The notes beneath the pieces were generated by a model. That model was not told the origin of the DNA and ran no database searches. It saw nothing but the letters and a program-made list of their open reading frames with translations. A stretch of 64,000 nt of DNA from Gemmatimonas phototrophica (lineage in GTDB: Bacteria; Gemmatimonadota; Gemmatimonadetes; Gemmatimonadales; Gemmatimonadaceae). Location: the NCBI RefSeq assembly GCF_000695095.2, contig NZ_CP011454.1:4092001-4156000 (forward strand). The letters are read 5' to 3'. The position numbers and the translations under genes are program-made. Of the stretch, positions 42,903 to 51,394 are shown one piece after another (position 1 is the first letter of the stretch; each line of letters begins with the position of its first letter).

Positions 42903-43661
42903 ATGACACACTTCGCGCGCACCTTGGTCATCACGGCCGCCATCGCGGCCTCCGCCACTGCTGTCATGGCACAGGACGCCGCCAAGAAGAAGAATCTCGA
43001 GGTGTCCGGCACGGCCGGCTTTGCGCAGACCAACGGCAACGCCAATGCCCTCAGCACCAACTTCGGCAACAAACTCAAGTACTCACTGAAAGGGTGGATC
43101 CTCAACGAGGATCTGGCGTTCTTCTACGGCGAAGCCAACGACAAGGTGAACGCCAACTTCTGGAACGGTGGCCTGCGCGCGGAGCGCACACTCACGCCGC
43201 GCATCGGTCTCTTTGTGGCCACCCGGTTTGATCGCAACGTGCTGCAGGGTATTGCCAGCCGTTTTGAAGAAGGCTTTGGTGTGGATGCCAAGCTGGTTGC
43301 GGAAAAGCGCGAACAGCTCTCGGTGCAGTTGGGGGCATCCATGTTCCAGCAGCAGCTCACCGCCGGCTCCACGGCCAGCATCAAGCGCAATTATCCCGCG
43401 GCACGCGCCGGGCTGGATTACAAGCACCTCTTCTCCGACCTGGCCTTCGTGCAGCAGACCGCGGAGTATCTGCCCAATCTTTCGGACGGCGATTCGTATC
43501 TCGTGAACACCGAAACCTCGCTGGTGGCGCCAATCTCCAAGCGCATTGCCGTCAAACTGGGCTACGTGATCCGCTACAACAGCACGCCGCCGGTCCGCGC
43601 CGGCATCGCCCTCAAGTCCACGGATACGTTCTTCTCCAGCGGCCTCACGTTTTCGTACTGA
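42903..43661 (+). CDS. DUF481 (YdiY-like) outer-membrane protein, copy 2
   Basis: A 252-residue exported protein with a signal peptide ending near VMAQ, and without the long Ala/Lys/Pro spacer of copy 1. The body matches copy 1 closely by eye: FAQTNGNANA, DLAFFYGEAN.KVN.NFWNGGLR.ER, FQQQLTAGSTA, AYVQQTAEYLP and APISK. It ends in FFSSGLTFSY, a C-terminal aromatic strand. It follows soxD by 19 bp and precedes the MBL exonuclease by four bases, so it is probably the last gene of the sox unit or the first of the repair operon. Confidence 0.85.
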   Translation: MTHFARTLVITAAIAASATAVMAQDAAKKKNLEVSGTAGFAQTNGNANALSTNFGNKLKYSLKGWILNEDLAFFYGEANDKVNANFWNGGLRAERTLTPRIGLFVATRFDRNVLQGIASRFEEGFGVDAKLVAEKREQLSVQLGASMFQQQLTAGSTASIKRNYPAARAGLDYKHLFSDLAFVQQTAEYLPNLSDGDSYLVNTETSLVAPISKRIAVKLGYVIRYNSTPPVRAGIALKSTDTFFSSGLTFSY

Positions 43662-43665
43662 GTGC

Positions 43666-44724
43666 ATGCTGCTGCGTACCACCGACCGCGGGCTCTACTG
43701 CGACGCGGGCGATTTCTACATCGACCCGTGGTCACCGGTGGAACGCGCGGTCGTCACACACGCCCACGGCGACCACCTCACGTGGGGCTGTGAGTCGTAT
43801 CTCGTCAGTGAACCGGGCGCCGCCATTTCGCGCGAACGGCTCGGTGCCTGGGGACGTGGCCTGTCGTCGCTACCATACGGCGAAACACGCACCATCAACG
43901 GTGTACAGATCTCACTGCACCCGGCAGGCCATATCCTTGGCTCGGCCCAGGTGCGAATTGAGCATCACGGCGAGGTGTGGGTGGTCTCGGGTGACTACAA
44001 GACCGACGCCGACCCCACCTGTACGCCGTGGGAACCGGTGCGCTGCCATACGTTCATCACGGAAAGCACGTTTGGCCTCCCCATTTATCGGTGGCCGGCG
44101 CAACAGGAGGTCTTTGCGCGTATCAATGCGTGGTGGCGGGCCAATGCGGCGAATGGCGCGGTGTCCTTGTTGTGCGGCTACGCGCTGGGTAAAGCGCAGC
44201 GACTGCTGGCCGGTCTCGACCCAACGATTGGCCCCATTCTCACACATGGTGCCGTGGAGCGCATGACGTCGCTCTACCGCGCCGGAGGCATCGCGCTTCC
44301 CGTCACACGGCACGCCAGCGATGCCCTGCGCGACACGCAGATTACCGGCGCCATGCTGATTGCGCCGCCCAGTGTGCTGGGCTCTCCGTGGCTACGCCGC
44401 TTTGGCGACGTGCGCACGGCGTTTGCCAGCGGGTGGATGCAGGTGCGCGGCGCGCGACGCCGCCGCAGTGTGGATGCCGGCTTCACCCTCAGCGACCATG
44501 TGGATTGGCCACAGCTGCTGGGGGCGGTTAGTGCCACCGGTGCCGAGCGGGTGTGGGTCACGCACGGATTCACCGGGCCGGTAGTGCGGTGGCTTACCGA
44601 ACAGGGGCTCGACGCCCGCGCCATCGCCACTCGCTGGGAAGGCGAGCGCGATGACGCGGCCGTTGATGCCGCGGAGACCGACGACGCTACGCCCGCTGAC
44701 GCCGACGGCGCTGCACCAGCATGA
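43666..44724 (+). CDS. ligase-associated DNA exonuclease (metallo-beta-lactamase fold)
   Basis: A 352-residue cytoplasmic nuclease of the CPSF/SNM1-like MBL group found with bacterial ATP-dependent ligases. VTHAHGDHLTWG supplies the zinc-binding HxHxDH, HPAGHILGSAQ and SGDYKTD follow, and the late VWVTHG completes the site. The C-terminus is an acidic Ala/Asp-rich tail. Known 'ligase-associated' proteins form an operon with an ATP-dependent DNA ligase, an Lhr-type helicase and PdeM. Here those partners begin 5 kb downstream. The tail overlaps the end of the opposite-strand PEP-CTERM gene by 38 bases. Confidence 0.88.
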   Translation: MLLRTTDRGLYCDAGDFYIDPWSPVERAVVTHAHGDHLTWGCESYLVSEPGAAISRERLGAWGRGLSSLPYGETRTINGVQISLHPAGHILGSAQVRIEHHGEVWVVSGDYKTDADPTCTPWEPVRCHTFITESTFGLPIYRWPAQQEVFARINAWWRANAANGAVSLLCGYALGKAQRLLAGLDPTIGPILTHGAVERMTSLYRAGGIALPVTRHASDALRDTQITGAMLIAPPSVLGSPWLRRFGDVRTAFASGWMQVRGARRRRSVDAGFTLSDHVDWPQLLGAVSATGAERVWVTHGFTGPVVRWLTEQGLDARAIATRWEGERDDAAVDAAETDDATPADADGAAPA

Positions 44725-45442
44725 GCACGCCCAGACCAGCGGCCATGAGCGCGTAGGTGGAGGGCTCGGGGACGGTGGAAACGGCGTTGGCAGTGACGGA
44801 GAAATTGTCGAGGCGGGAAGAAAACGAGGCAGCACTGCAGACTTGTCCAACAAAGGGACAGTCTCCCCCCCCGCTCATGATATACCCAAATTCCATTGTT
44901 GTGCCGTTCACTGAAAAGTCTGGACGAAGCAATCCACTTTGATTGTTCGGATCAACCCAGTTCGTAACACCCGCACTAGTGATACTGTAGGTTGCCCAAC
45001 TTGTGGTTGGACGCAACGTTCCGTTTGACAAGAAGAAGAACAATCCGTCCTGCCTCAGTGTTGGCACGTAATTGCCAAAAAAAGGCTCTGAGTAACCGGC
45101 AGTAGATAGGCCCAGCAGGTCATAGGAAAAGCTGAGCGAGGCGAGCGCGCCATTCACCCGAGGATCGTAGGTAAAGGTGCTGTTGATGTTCGCAACCCGG
45201 TAACGGTTGGTTCCGCTTGCCTGAGCAAGAGTGGAGGAATGAAACCAGTTACTCCCCAGGTTCCCTCCTGTATCCTCCAACAGCTCGGTACCAGTTGTGA
45301 ATGGGGTCTTCGTAATCTGTGTGAAACTCCATTGCGCAGCGACGAACTCCCCCTGCGAATAGCTCACGGACTGGGCCACCAACGGATTGGCAGCGGCGAA
45401 GCCAATGGCGCACAACAGGGCAGTAGCACAACGATGTGACAT
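44687..45442 (-). CDS. PEP-CTERM sorting-domain protein
   Basis: A 251-residue exported protein: signal peptide to about LVAQS, a Ser/Thr/Asn/Gly-rich beta domain (TFTYDPRVNGALASLSFSYDLLGLS, RLDNFSVTANAVS), then VPEPSTYALMAAGLGVLMLVQRRRR. This is a full PEP-CTERM tail: motif, one transmembrane helix and a basic cluster. Exosortase would cut and release or attach it in an EPS matrix. No exosortase is in the window. Codon and base use are more AT-rich than neighbours, hinting at transfer. Its 3' end overlaps the exonuclease gene. Confidence 0.85.
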   Translation of the reverse strand: MSHRCATALLCAIGFAAANPLVAQSVSYSQGEFVAAQWSFTQITKTPFTTGTELLEDTGGNLGSNWFHSSTLAQASGTNRYRVANINSTFTYDPRVNGALASLSFSYDLLGLSTAGYSEPFFGNYVPTLRQDGLFFFLSNGTLRPTTSWATYSITSAGVTNWVDPNNQSGLLRPDFSVNGTTMEFGYIMSGGGDCPFVGQVCSAASFSSRLDNFSVTANAVSTVPEPSTYALMAAGLGVLMLVQRRRRQRA

Positions 45443-45681
45443 ACGTCCTCGGGAAGGTGTCTGAGTGATATTCTGGTACAGCTACGCCCCCTGCCCTCCG
45501 GGATTCTCACTCTTCCAAATTCCGTGGCGTACACGCCACACACTCGCCTCGTTTGGGTGCACGACGTATCGTTTCCTGCGTCCATTGCATCTACCCAGCC
45601 CGCTTGTCCGTTACCCAACCTCCGCACCCCACCCCACCCCACGGCTTCCCCCCGCTGTCCGCCACCGCCCCCTCGGCGACG

Positions 45682-46209
45682 GTGGAGATCGGGACGGCCT
45701 TGGAGCGCCTCATGGCGCGCTTTTCGGCGCTCGCCATGCGCGCGGCCAGGGCGCGCGGGCTGCCCACGGACGAGATTGACGAAATCCTCCAGGACGTCCG
45801 CATCCGTTTGTGGAAGGCGCACCCGGAAAGTGAGAATCTGGAGCGCCTGAGTGCGTCTTATTTCGTCAAGGTGGTGTCATCGGCCGTCGTGGACCGAATC
45901 CGGCGCCAGCGGCGTTCGGAGACCAGTCTTGATGTGGCCACGGCCGCGACGATGGTCCCGGACGCGTTGCGGGTACTGCCGCCCGATGCGGCGGAGCAGG
46001 ACGCGCTGGCCGCACGGCTGGAGCGGGCGCTGGCAACGTTGCCACGCAACCGTCGATTGGTGGTGCAGCTGCACCTCGACGGCTATCAGCGACAGGAGAT
46101 CAGTGGGATGACCGGCTGGACGGAGGCCAAGGTGCGCAATTTGTTGTATCGTGGCCTCGACGACCTTCGGGCACACCTGCGGGCGGAGGGAGACCAGAAC
46201 GATGCATGA
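45682..46209 (+). CDS. ECF RNA polymerase sigma factor
   Basis: About 175 residues. Region 2 reads RARGLPTDEIDEILQDVRIRLWKAHP with ASYFVKVVSSAVVDRIRRQRR, and region 4 reads ALATLPRNRRLVVQLHLDGYQRQEISGMTGWTEAKVRNLLYRGLDDLRAHL. It directs RNA polymerase to stress-type promoters. The start is uncertain. I use the GTG at 45682; an ATG at 45553 would add 43 Pro/His-rich residues that look non-coding, and an ATG at 45712 is also possible. The next gene overlaps its stop by eight bases and probably encodes its anti-sigma factor. Confidence 0.85.
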   Translation: MEIGTALERLMARFSALAMRAARARGLPTDEIDEILQDVRIRLWKAHPESENLERLSASYFVKVVSSAVVDRIRRQRRSETSLDVATAATMVPDALRVLPPDAAEQDALAARLERALATLPRNRRLVVQLHLDGYQRQEISGMTGWTEAKVRNLLYRGLDDLRAHLRAEGDQNDA

Positions 46210-46885
46210 CGACGAACTGAAGCAAGCTTGGGCCGCCCTGCAGGCGCAGCGGCGGACGGCCAACGATCCCTCGCGTCCGGCGCCGTTGCCTGAAGTGGTT
46301 GAAGCCGCACTCGACGGCACGCTCTCCGCGGACGAACGGGAGCGCGTGTTGGAAGATCTCCTGACGAAGGGTCGTAGCAATGAATTGCGGCTACTGCACA
46401 CCATGCGCCACGCCGCAAACGAAAGCACCATCTCCGTCCACCGCCCACCGGCCCCCACCTGGCGGCGGTGGTGGCCAGCGGCTGCCGCAGCAACACTCAT
46501 GGTGGCTGTTGGCCTCCCCACCTGGCGTGCCCAACGGACAGAAACGGCAAGTGCCTCAGACTCCGCCACGTACCGCAGTGCCACGGCCGACGCCGTGCAA
46601 CTGATCGCACCAGCCAGTGGCGTCACGTGGTCTGGCTCCGGTGCTGACACGCTGCGCGTGATCTGGCACCCCGTTCTCAACGCGGTGTCCTATCGGGTGG
46701 AGCTACTCGATGCCAACGGTCGCGTCGTGGCGTCGCGGGAAGTCGCGGGCGACACGACGGCGCTCTTGCCAACGCCTGCTGACGGCTCCACGACCGCGGC
46801 GGCTGGGTGGTGGGTCTACGCGTCACTCGCCAATGCACGCGAGGTACGCAGTGAACTGCGCTTACTTGAGCCCCGCCGCCCGTAG
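46202..46885 (+). CDS. putative membrane anti-sigma factor with an extracytoplasmic Fn3-like domain
   Basis: A 227-residue protein. A cytosolic helical N-terminus (DDELKQAWAALQAQRR ... EVVEAALDGTLSADERERVLEDLL) is followed by one transmembrane helix (about residues 89-105, RRWWPAAAAATLMVAVGLP) and an exported beta-sandwich resembling fibronectin III (LIAPASGVTWSGSGADTLRVIWHPVLNAVSYRVELLD). This layout and the eight-base overlap with the ECF sigma gene suggest an anti-sigma factor. A canonical zinc-binding HxxxCxxC motif is absent, so the call rests on context. It converges with the CHAT gene, overlapping by 24 bases. Confidence 0.65.
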   Translation: MHDDELKQAWAALQAQRRTANDPSRPAPLPEVVEAALDGTLSADERERVLEDLLTKGRSNELRLLHTMRHAANESTISVHRPPAPTWRRWWPAAAAATLMVAVGLPTWRAQRTETASASDSATYRSATADAVQLIAPASGVTWSGSGADTLRVIWHPVLNAVSYRVELLDANGRVVASREVAGDTTALLPTPADGSTTAAAGWWVYASLANAREVRSELRLLEPRRP

Positions 46886-49744
46886 CCATCCACGCATGGT
46901 GTGGCCCAGGCGAGACCACCACGGCCGCGGCGGCATAACGGTAATGCGGAGCGTTGGATCGCCGACATAGTCGAGGTTGGCCCAAATGGCTGGCGAGATG
47001 CCCTCCCGCATGGCATCACGCTGCACGCGGTGCACCGCGGTCACCACGTCATCGCCGCGCTGCAGCGCCTCGTAGAGCCGGACCATGTGCGGCACGATGG
47101 CCGTATCGTTGAGCGCCCATCGCGTGGCCACCACGCCGCGGGCACCGGCATCCAGCGCCGTGCTTACCAGTCCGTGCAGCGATTGACCGGCCAGCATCAC
47201 TCCCTCGCCACTCGCGCAGGCGGAGAGTACGACCAAGTCGAAAGGCAATGGCTGCGCCTGTAGCCCGGCCAGCGACAAAAACCCATCGTCGGTGTCTGAC
47301 GGCTGCAACACCAACCCGTTGTTCACGAACGAGGCCGGGTTGGCCACCGCATGCGTGGCCACATGCAAGACCGGTCCGCCGCGTACGAGCCGTTTGGTCA
47401 CGGCATCGCGTGTCGCGGACACTCCGGCCAATTGCTCGCTAAACCCCAACAACCGGGCCACGCGGCGCGCCTCCTCCCTGGCGCCCGGCAACCGCCCCCA
47501 CGGCATGCCGGTCACCGCATTGCGTGGCATCTCGGCCGGCGCGCCAATCACCACCGACGACGCCCCTGACCTCCGGGCCACGCTCACGGCACCACCCAGC
47601 GCATCCTCCACGGACGGCGCGGTGACGAGTTCGTATCGCTCCAGCACCGATTGGCCAAGTGGGTCATTCAAGGCCACGAACGGGAGGCGGTGCAGATCGC
47701 CATCGGGCACCAGAATCACCCGTGTCACGGTGGCGGGCAGCTGTTGCAACACCGGCACCAACACCTGTGCGGAGAGCGTTGCCGTGAGGGCCGCTGGGCG
47801 TGCGCCTGCCCGCAGAAAGGCGGTGAACGCAGCGATTGACGTGGACAGCGAATCGATGGGCGGCAGCCCCACGTTCACCAGGGTGTCGCGTGTGAGCACA
47901 TAGGCCGTTGTGGGCTCACCCCCTCGACCCGTCATAAAGGCCACAACCGCCTGAGATGGCAGCAAGCGCGCACGGGCCAGGGTGGGGAGTCGTGCGGGAT
48001 CTACACGGCTACTATCCACCACGCGCACCACCGTGCCACTGGACGGAGTACTCTCCACCGACAATGCGCCGCGCTGCAATTCGATCTGCTGCGCGGCACG
48101 CAGTCTGCGCCATTCGGCCATGGCCAGCGCTTCCGCCGGGCGTCCTGCCCGTGCAAATAGCGCCGCGGTGGTGGCCAGCCCAAGATCGCGATCCCAGTCA
48201 AACTGCCGATCACCGATGGCCGCCAGCGCCTGCTCGCGCGTGCTCTGTGACAGGCGCCAACGATCGAGCGCGATGGCCCCTTCTGTAAACGCTCGCCATG
48301 CAGGTTCAAACCGGCCGAGCGTCGCCTGTGCCTCGGCCCGTCGACTCACCACTTCAAATCGCGCGGGCGGCCGCAGCGTACGATGCTCGCGCAGCAGCGT
48401 GTCCCACTGCGCAATCGCCCGCTCCGCCCGTCCCGCCGCCAGTTGCTGCAGGCCGGTGAAGTAGCGCCATTCTGCCCGCCACCCCGGCATGTTGCGCGCG
48501 GCCATGAGCACGACCGCCGAATCCAGCAACGCCGCACTGGCCACCAGATTGCCGGATCGGCGCGCGATGTCGCTGCGGGCCAGCACCCCTTGGACCGCCA
48601 GCTGCGGCGCCACCCGGTCGGCCCGTTGGAGCAGGCCACGCCATTGGGAATCCGCCGCCGCGAGTTGGCCATCGACGTGATGCAATCCGGCCATGGCATA
48701 GTCGGCGTAGGCCTGGCCGGTGGCATCACCCAACGTGGTCATGAGTGCGCGGGCACGCCCATACTGCTCAATGGCGTCGCCGGTCGCGCCGAGCTTACGG
48801 TCCACTTCACCCAGCTGCAATGTGGCCCACGCTTCGCCGGAGAGGCTGGCACTGCGACGGGCGGCGGCGAACGACGCGGTGAGTCGTTCGCGTGCCTCCC
48901 GATAGCGCCCACGACCGATCAATGAGTTTCCCTGCCACTGCCACGTGGCCGCCACATTGCTCCATTGGCGCGAGCCACGTTGCAGCTCGGCCACGGTGTC
49001 GAGCAGGGCAAGCGACGCGGCAGCCATTCCACTGTTCTCGAGGTACTGCGCGCGACTGAACAAGCAGGTGCTGTATAGCACCGGCCCCTGTTCCCGCGCT
49101 GCCCGCTCGCGGGACTGCCACACGCTGTCGGCAATCTTGGCCCCCGACCGCACGTCGACCTGCAGCTGTGTGCAACCTGCCCGCGCCTGCAACCACGCAT
49201 CACGCGCCGGAACCAACGCCGTGGCCTGCCCCATCAAACTGCGAGCGGAATCCACGCCATAGACCCGCATGGCGAGGAGCGCCCGTCCCATGAGCGCCTC
49301 CGACTGCCCGATGGAATCGCCCCGTTGCACCGACAGGCGTGTGGCCTGTGCCAACAGGGCCAGCGCCTCCCGCAACGCCCCATGGTTGGCCACGGTGTTG
49401 GCCAGCCCCACCAGCGCGTACGGCGCCCCCGGCGCCAGGGTATCCCGAGCGGCCTCGCGATACCGCGCGGATGAGGAGTCTTCCTGAAAGGCCAATCGGA
49501 ACATGGTGCCGTCCAGCAGCGCCAACATGGCCGCGTTCCCCGCCAGACGCGTGCGCCAGATGCGCACCGTATCTTCGTCGGTCCCGTACTGGTAAGCATT
49601 GTGCAGGGAGCGTACGAGGTCTCTGGCCAATACCGGCTGACGCACCAGCGCTGCGGGCTGCGCCCCGGCATTCGGCGAAGCTCCCAGCCACATGGCCGAG
49701 AACAAGACGGCGACGGTAGCTATTCTGTTGCAGAGGCTTTGCAT
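46862..49744 (-). CDS. secreted TPR-CHAT caspase-like protease
   Basis: A 960-residue protein with an N-terminal signal peptide (to about AGAQP). About 500 residues of TPR-like helical repeats follow (for example HGALREALALLAQATRLSVQRGD and GRGRYREARERLTASFAAARR), then a C-terminal CHAT domain. The CHAT catalytic dyad is visible: His798 in LHVATHAV and Cys843 in LSACASGEG. CHAT proteases relate to separase and caspases, and some are known to act in bacterial defence or programmed responses. The signal peptide implies action outside the cytoplasm, which is unlike the defence forms. It is convergent with the ECF/anti-sigma pair and divergent from the DNA ligase. Confidence 0.88.
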   Translation of the reverse strand: MQSLCNRIATVAVLFSAMWLGASPNAGAQPAALVRQPVLARDLVRSLHNAYQYGTDEDTVRIWRTRLAGNAAMLALLDGTMFRLAFQEDSSSARYREAARDTLAPGAPYALVGLANTVANHGALREALALLAQATRLSVQRGDSIGQSEALMGRALLAMRVYGVDSARSLMGQATALVPARDAWLQARAGCTQLQVDVRSGAKIADSVWQSRERAAREQGPVLYSTCLFSRAQYLENSGMAAASLALLDTVAELQRGSRQWSNVAATWQWQGNSLIGRGRYREARERLTASFAAARRSASLSGEAWATLQLGEVDRKLGATGDAIEQYGRARALMTTLGDATGQAYADYAMAGLHHVDGQLAAADSQWRGLLQRADRVAPQLAVQGVLARSDIARRSGNLVASAALLDSAVVLMAARNMPGWRAEWRYFTGLQQLAAGRAERAIAQWDTLLREHRTLRPPARFEVVSRRAEAQATLGRFEPAWRAFTEGAIALDRWRLSQSTREQALAAIGDRQFDWDRDLGLATTAALFARAGRPAEALAMAEWRRLRAAQQIELQRGALSVESTPSSGTVVRVVDSSRVDPARLPTLARARLLPSQAVVAFMTGRGGEPTTAYVLTRDTLVNVGLPPIDSLSTSIAAFTAFLRAGARPAALTATLSAQVLVPVLQQLPATVTRVILVPDGDLHRLPFVALNDPLGQSVLERYELVTAPSVEDALGGAVSVARRSGASSVVIGAPAEMPRNAVTGMPWGRLPGAREEARRVARLLGFSEQLAGVSATRDAVTKRLVRGGPVLHVATHAVANPASFVNNGLVLQPSDTDDGFLSLAGLQAQPLPFDLVVLSACASGEGVMLAGQSLHGLVSTALDAGARGVVATRWALNDTAIVPHMVRLYEALQRGDDVVTAVHRVQRDAMREGISPAIWANLDYVGDPTLRITVMPPRPWWSRLGHTMRGWLRAAGLK

Positions 49745-49804
49745 TACCGGGAATGTGCGGTGCTGTCCTGGTGATTGTCGAGCACACGTCCCCGTCCGTT
49801 ACCC

Positions 49805-51394
49805 ATGCAGCAATTCGCCGCCCTGTACGACGCCATTGATGAGAGTACCGCCACCAATCACAAGGTGGCGGCACTGGTGGCGTATTTCCGCGAGGCCCCA
49901 CCGGCGGATGCAGCGTGGGCGGCAGCGTTTCTATTGGGACGCCGCCCCAAGCGTCTGGTCAAGGCACCCCATTTGCGCAGCTGGGCCGCCACCGCTGCTG
50001 GCGTGCCCGACTGGCTCTTTGAAGAGTGCTACGCACAGGCCGGCGATCTGGCAGAAACCATGGCGCTGCTGGTACCGCACGGCCACACGCTCAATGATGA
50101 ATCCTTCACGTGGTGGGTGGAGACGCAGTTGCTCCCGCTCGCGCAGTGCGAGCCCGACGAACAGCACCAGCGGTTACTGACGGCGTGGAGCACACTGGGG
50201 GGCTCGGCACGGTTTGTCTTCAACAAGCTGCTCACCGGCGCCTTTCGAGTGGGCGTCTCTGATGGACTGGTCGTTCGCGCACTGGCGCAGATGAGTGGGG
50301 TGCCCGCAGAGACCATCGCGCATCGTCTGATGGGGGAATGGGAGCCCACTGCGGCGTGGTATACGCAGCTCATTGGCACGGAAACCACCGACGCAGATTG
50401 GAGCCGCCCGTATCCGTTCTTTCTGGCACATCCGCTGGAAGGCCCGGCGGAGTCGCTGGGCGACGTACACGACTGGCAGGTGGAATGGAAATGGGATGGC
50501 ATTCGCTGTCAGCTGGTGCGACGTCGTGGACGCACCTTTCTCTGGAGTCGCGGCGAAGAGTTGCTGGCCGGTCGCTTTCCCGAAGTGGAAGCGAGCGCCG
50601 AGTGGCTCCCGGATGGGACCGTGCTCGACGGGGAGCTGCTGGCGTGGCGCGATGAGCAGCCGCTCCCCTTTGCCGAATTGCAGAAGCGCATCAACCGTCG
50701 CACCGTTGGCAAGAAATTGCTCGCCGATGTTCCGTGTCATTTGCTGGTGTACGACTGCCTCGAAGCGCAGGGCACCGATGTGCGCGCGTTGCCCATGACG
50801 GATCGCCGTCAGCAGGCCGAGCAGGTGGTGCGGGCGTTGCCCGGCGGCGCGCGCATTGGCCTCTCGCCAGTCATTGCTGCAGACACGTGGGAGGCAGTCA
50901 GCGCGGCGCGGCTGGAGGCCAGACGCGCTCAGGCCGAAGGACTCATGCTCAAGCGCGTGACCTCGGCCTACGGCGTGGGGCGCAAGATGGGCGAGTGGTA
51001 CAAGTGGAAGGTGAACCCGCTCACCGTCGATGCCGTGCTGGTCTATGCGCAGGCGGGGCACGGACGACGGGCCGGGTTGTACACCGACTACACGTTTGCC
51101 ATCTGGGACGGTGACACGCTCGTCCCCTTCGCGAAGGCGTACAGTGGACTGACGGACGCCGAGATACGACAGGTGGATCGTTTCATCCGCGCCAACACCA
51201 TCGAGAAGTTCGGCCCCGTACGCACCGTGAAGGCGGAACTCGTGTTTGAGCTCGCCTTTGAAGGCATTCAGCGCAGCCCGCGCCACAAGAGCGGTATTGC
51301 CGTGCGCTTTTCGCGCATTGCGCGCTGGCGGCAGGATAAGCCCTCGCAGGAAGCAGACACCCTCGCCACCGTAAAGGCCCTGCTCGATGCATGA
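49805..51394 (+). CDS. ATP-dependent DNA ligase (ligase-associated damage-response type)
   Basis: A 529-residue ligase. The N-terminal helical DNA-binding domain (about residues 1-200) contains GGSARFVFNKLLTGAFRVG. The nucleotidyltransferase domain contains VEWKWDGIRCQLV with the AMP-accepting Lys229, then DGELLAWRD and EGLMLKR. The OB-fold domain contains WYKWKVNPLTVDAVLVY. The three-domain form resembles archaeal and eukaryotic-like LigB enzymes. The ATG at 49805 is preferred to a TTG at 49775. The helicase start overlaps its stop by eight bases. Confidence 0.93.
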   Translation: MQQFAALYDAIDESTATNHKVAALVAYFREAPPADAAWAAAFLLGRRPKRLVKAPHLRSWAATAAGVPDWLFEECYAQAGDLAETMALLVPHGHTLNDESFTWWVETQLLPLAQCEPDEQHQRLLTAWSTLGGSARFVFNKLLTGAFRVGVSDGLVVRALAQMSGVPAETIAHRLMGEWEPTAAWYTQLIGTETTDADWSRPYPFFLAHPLEGPAESLGDVHDWQVEWKWDGIRCQLVRRRGRTFLWSRGEELLAGRFPEVEASAEWLPDGTVLDGELLAWRDEQPLPFAELQKRINRRTVGKKLLADVPCHLLVYDCLEAQGTDVRALPMTDRRQQAEQVVRALPGGARIGLSPVIAADTWEAVSAARLEARRAQAEGLMLKRVTSAYGVGRKMGEWYKWKVNPLTVDAVLVYAQAGHGRRAGLYTDYTFAIWDGDTLVPFAKAYSGLTDAEIRQVDRFIRANTIEKFGPVRTVKAELVFELAFEGIQRSPRHKSGIAVRFSRIARWRQDKPSQEADTLATVKALLDA

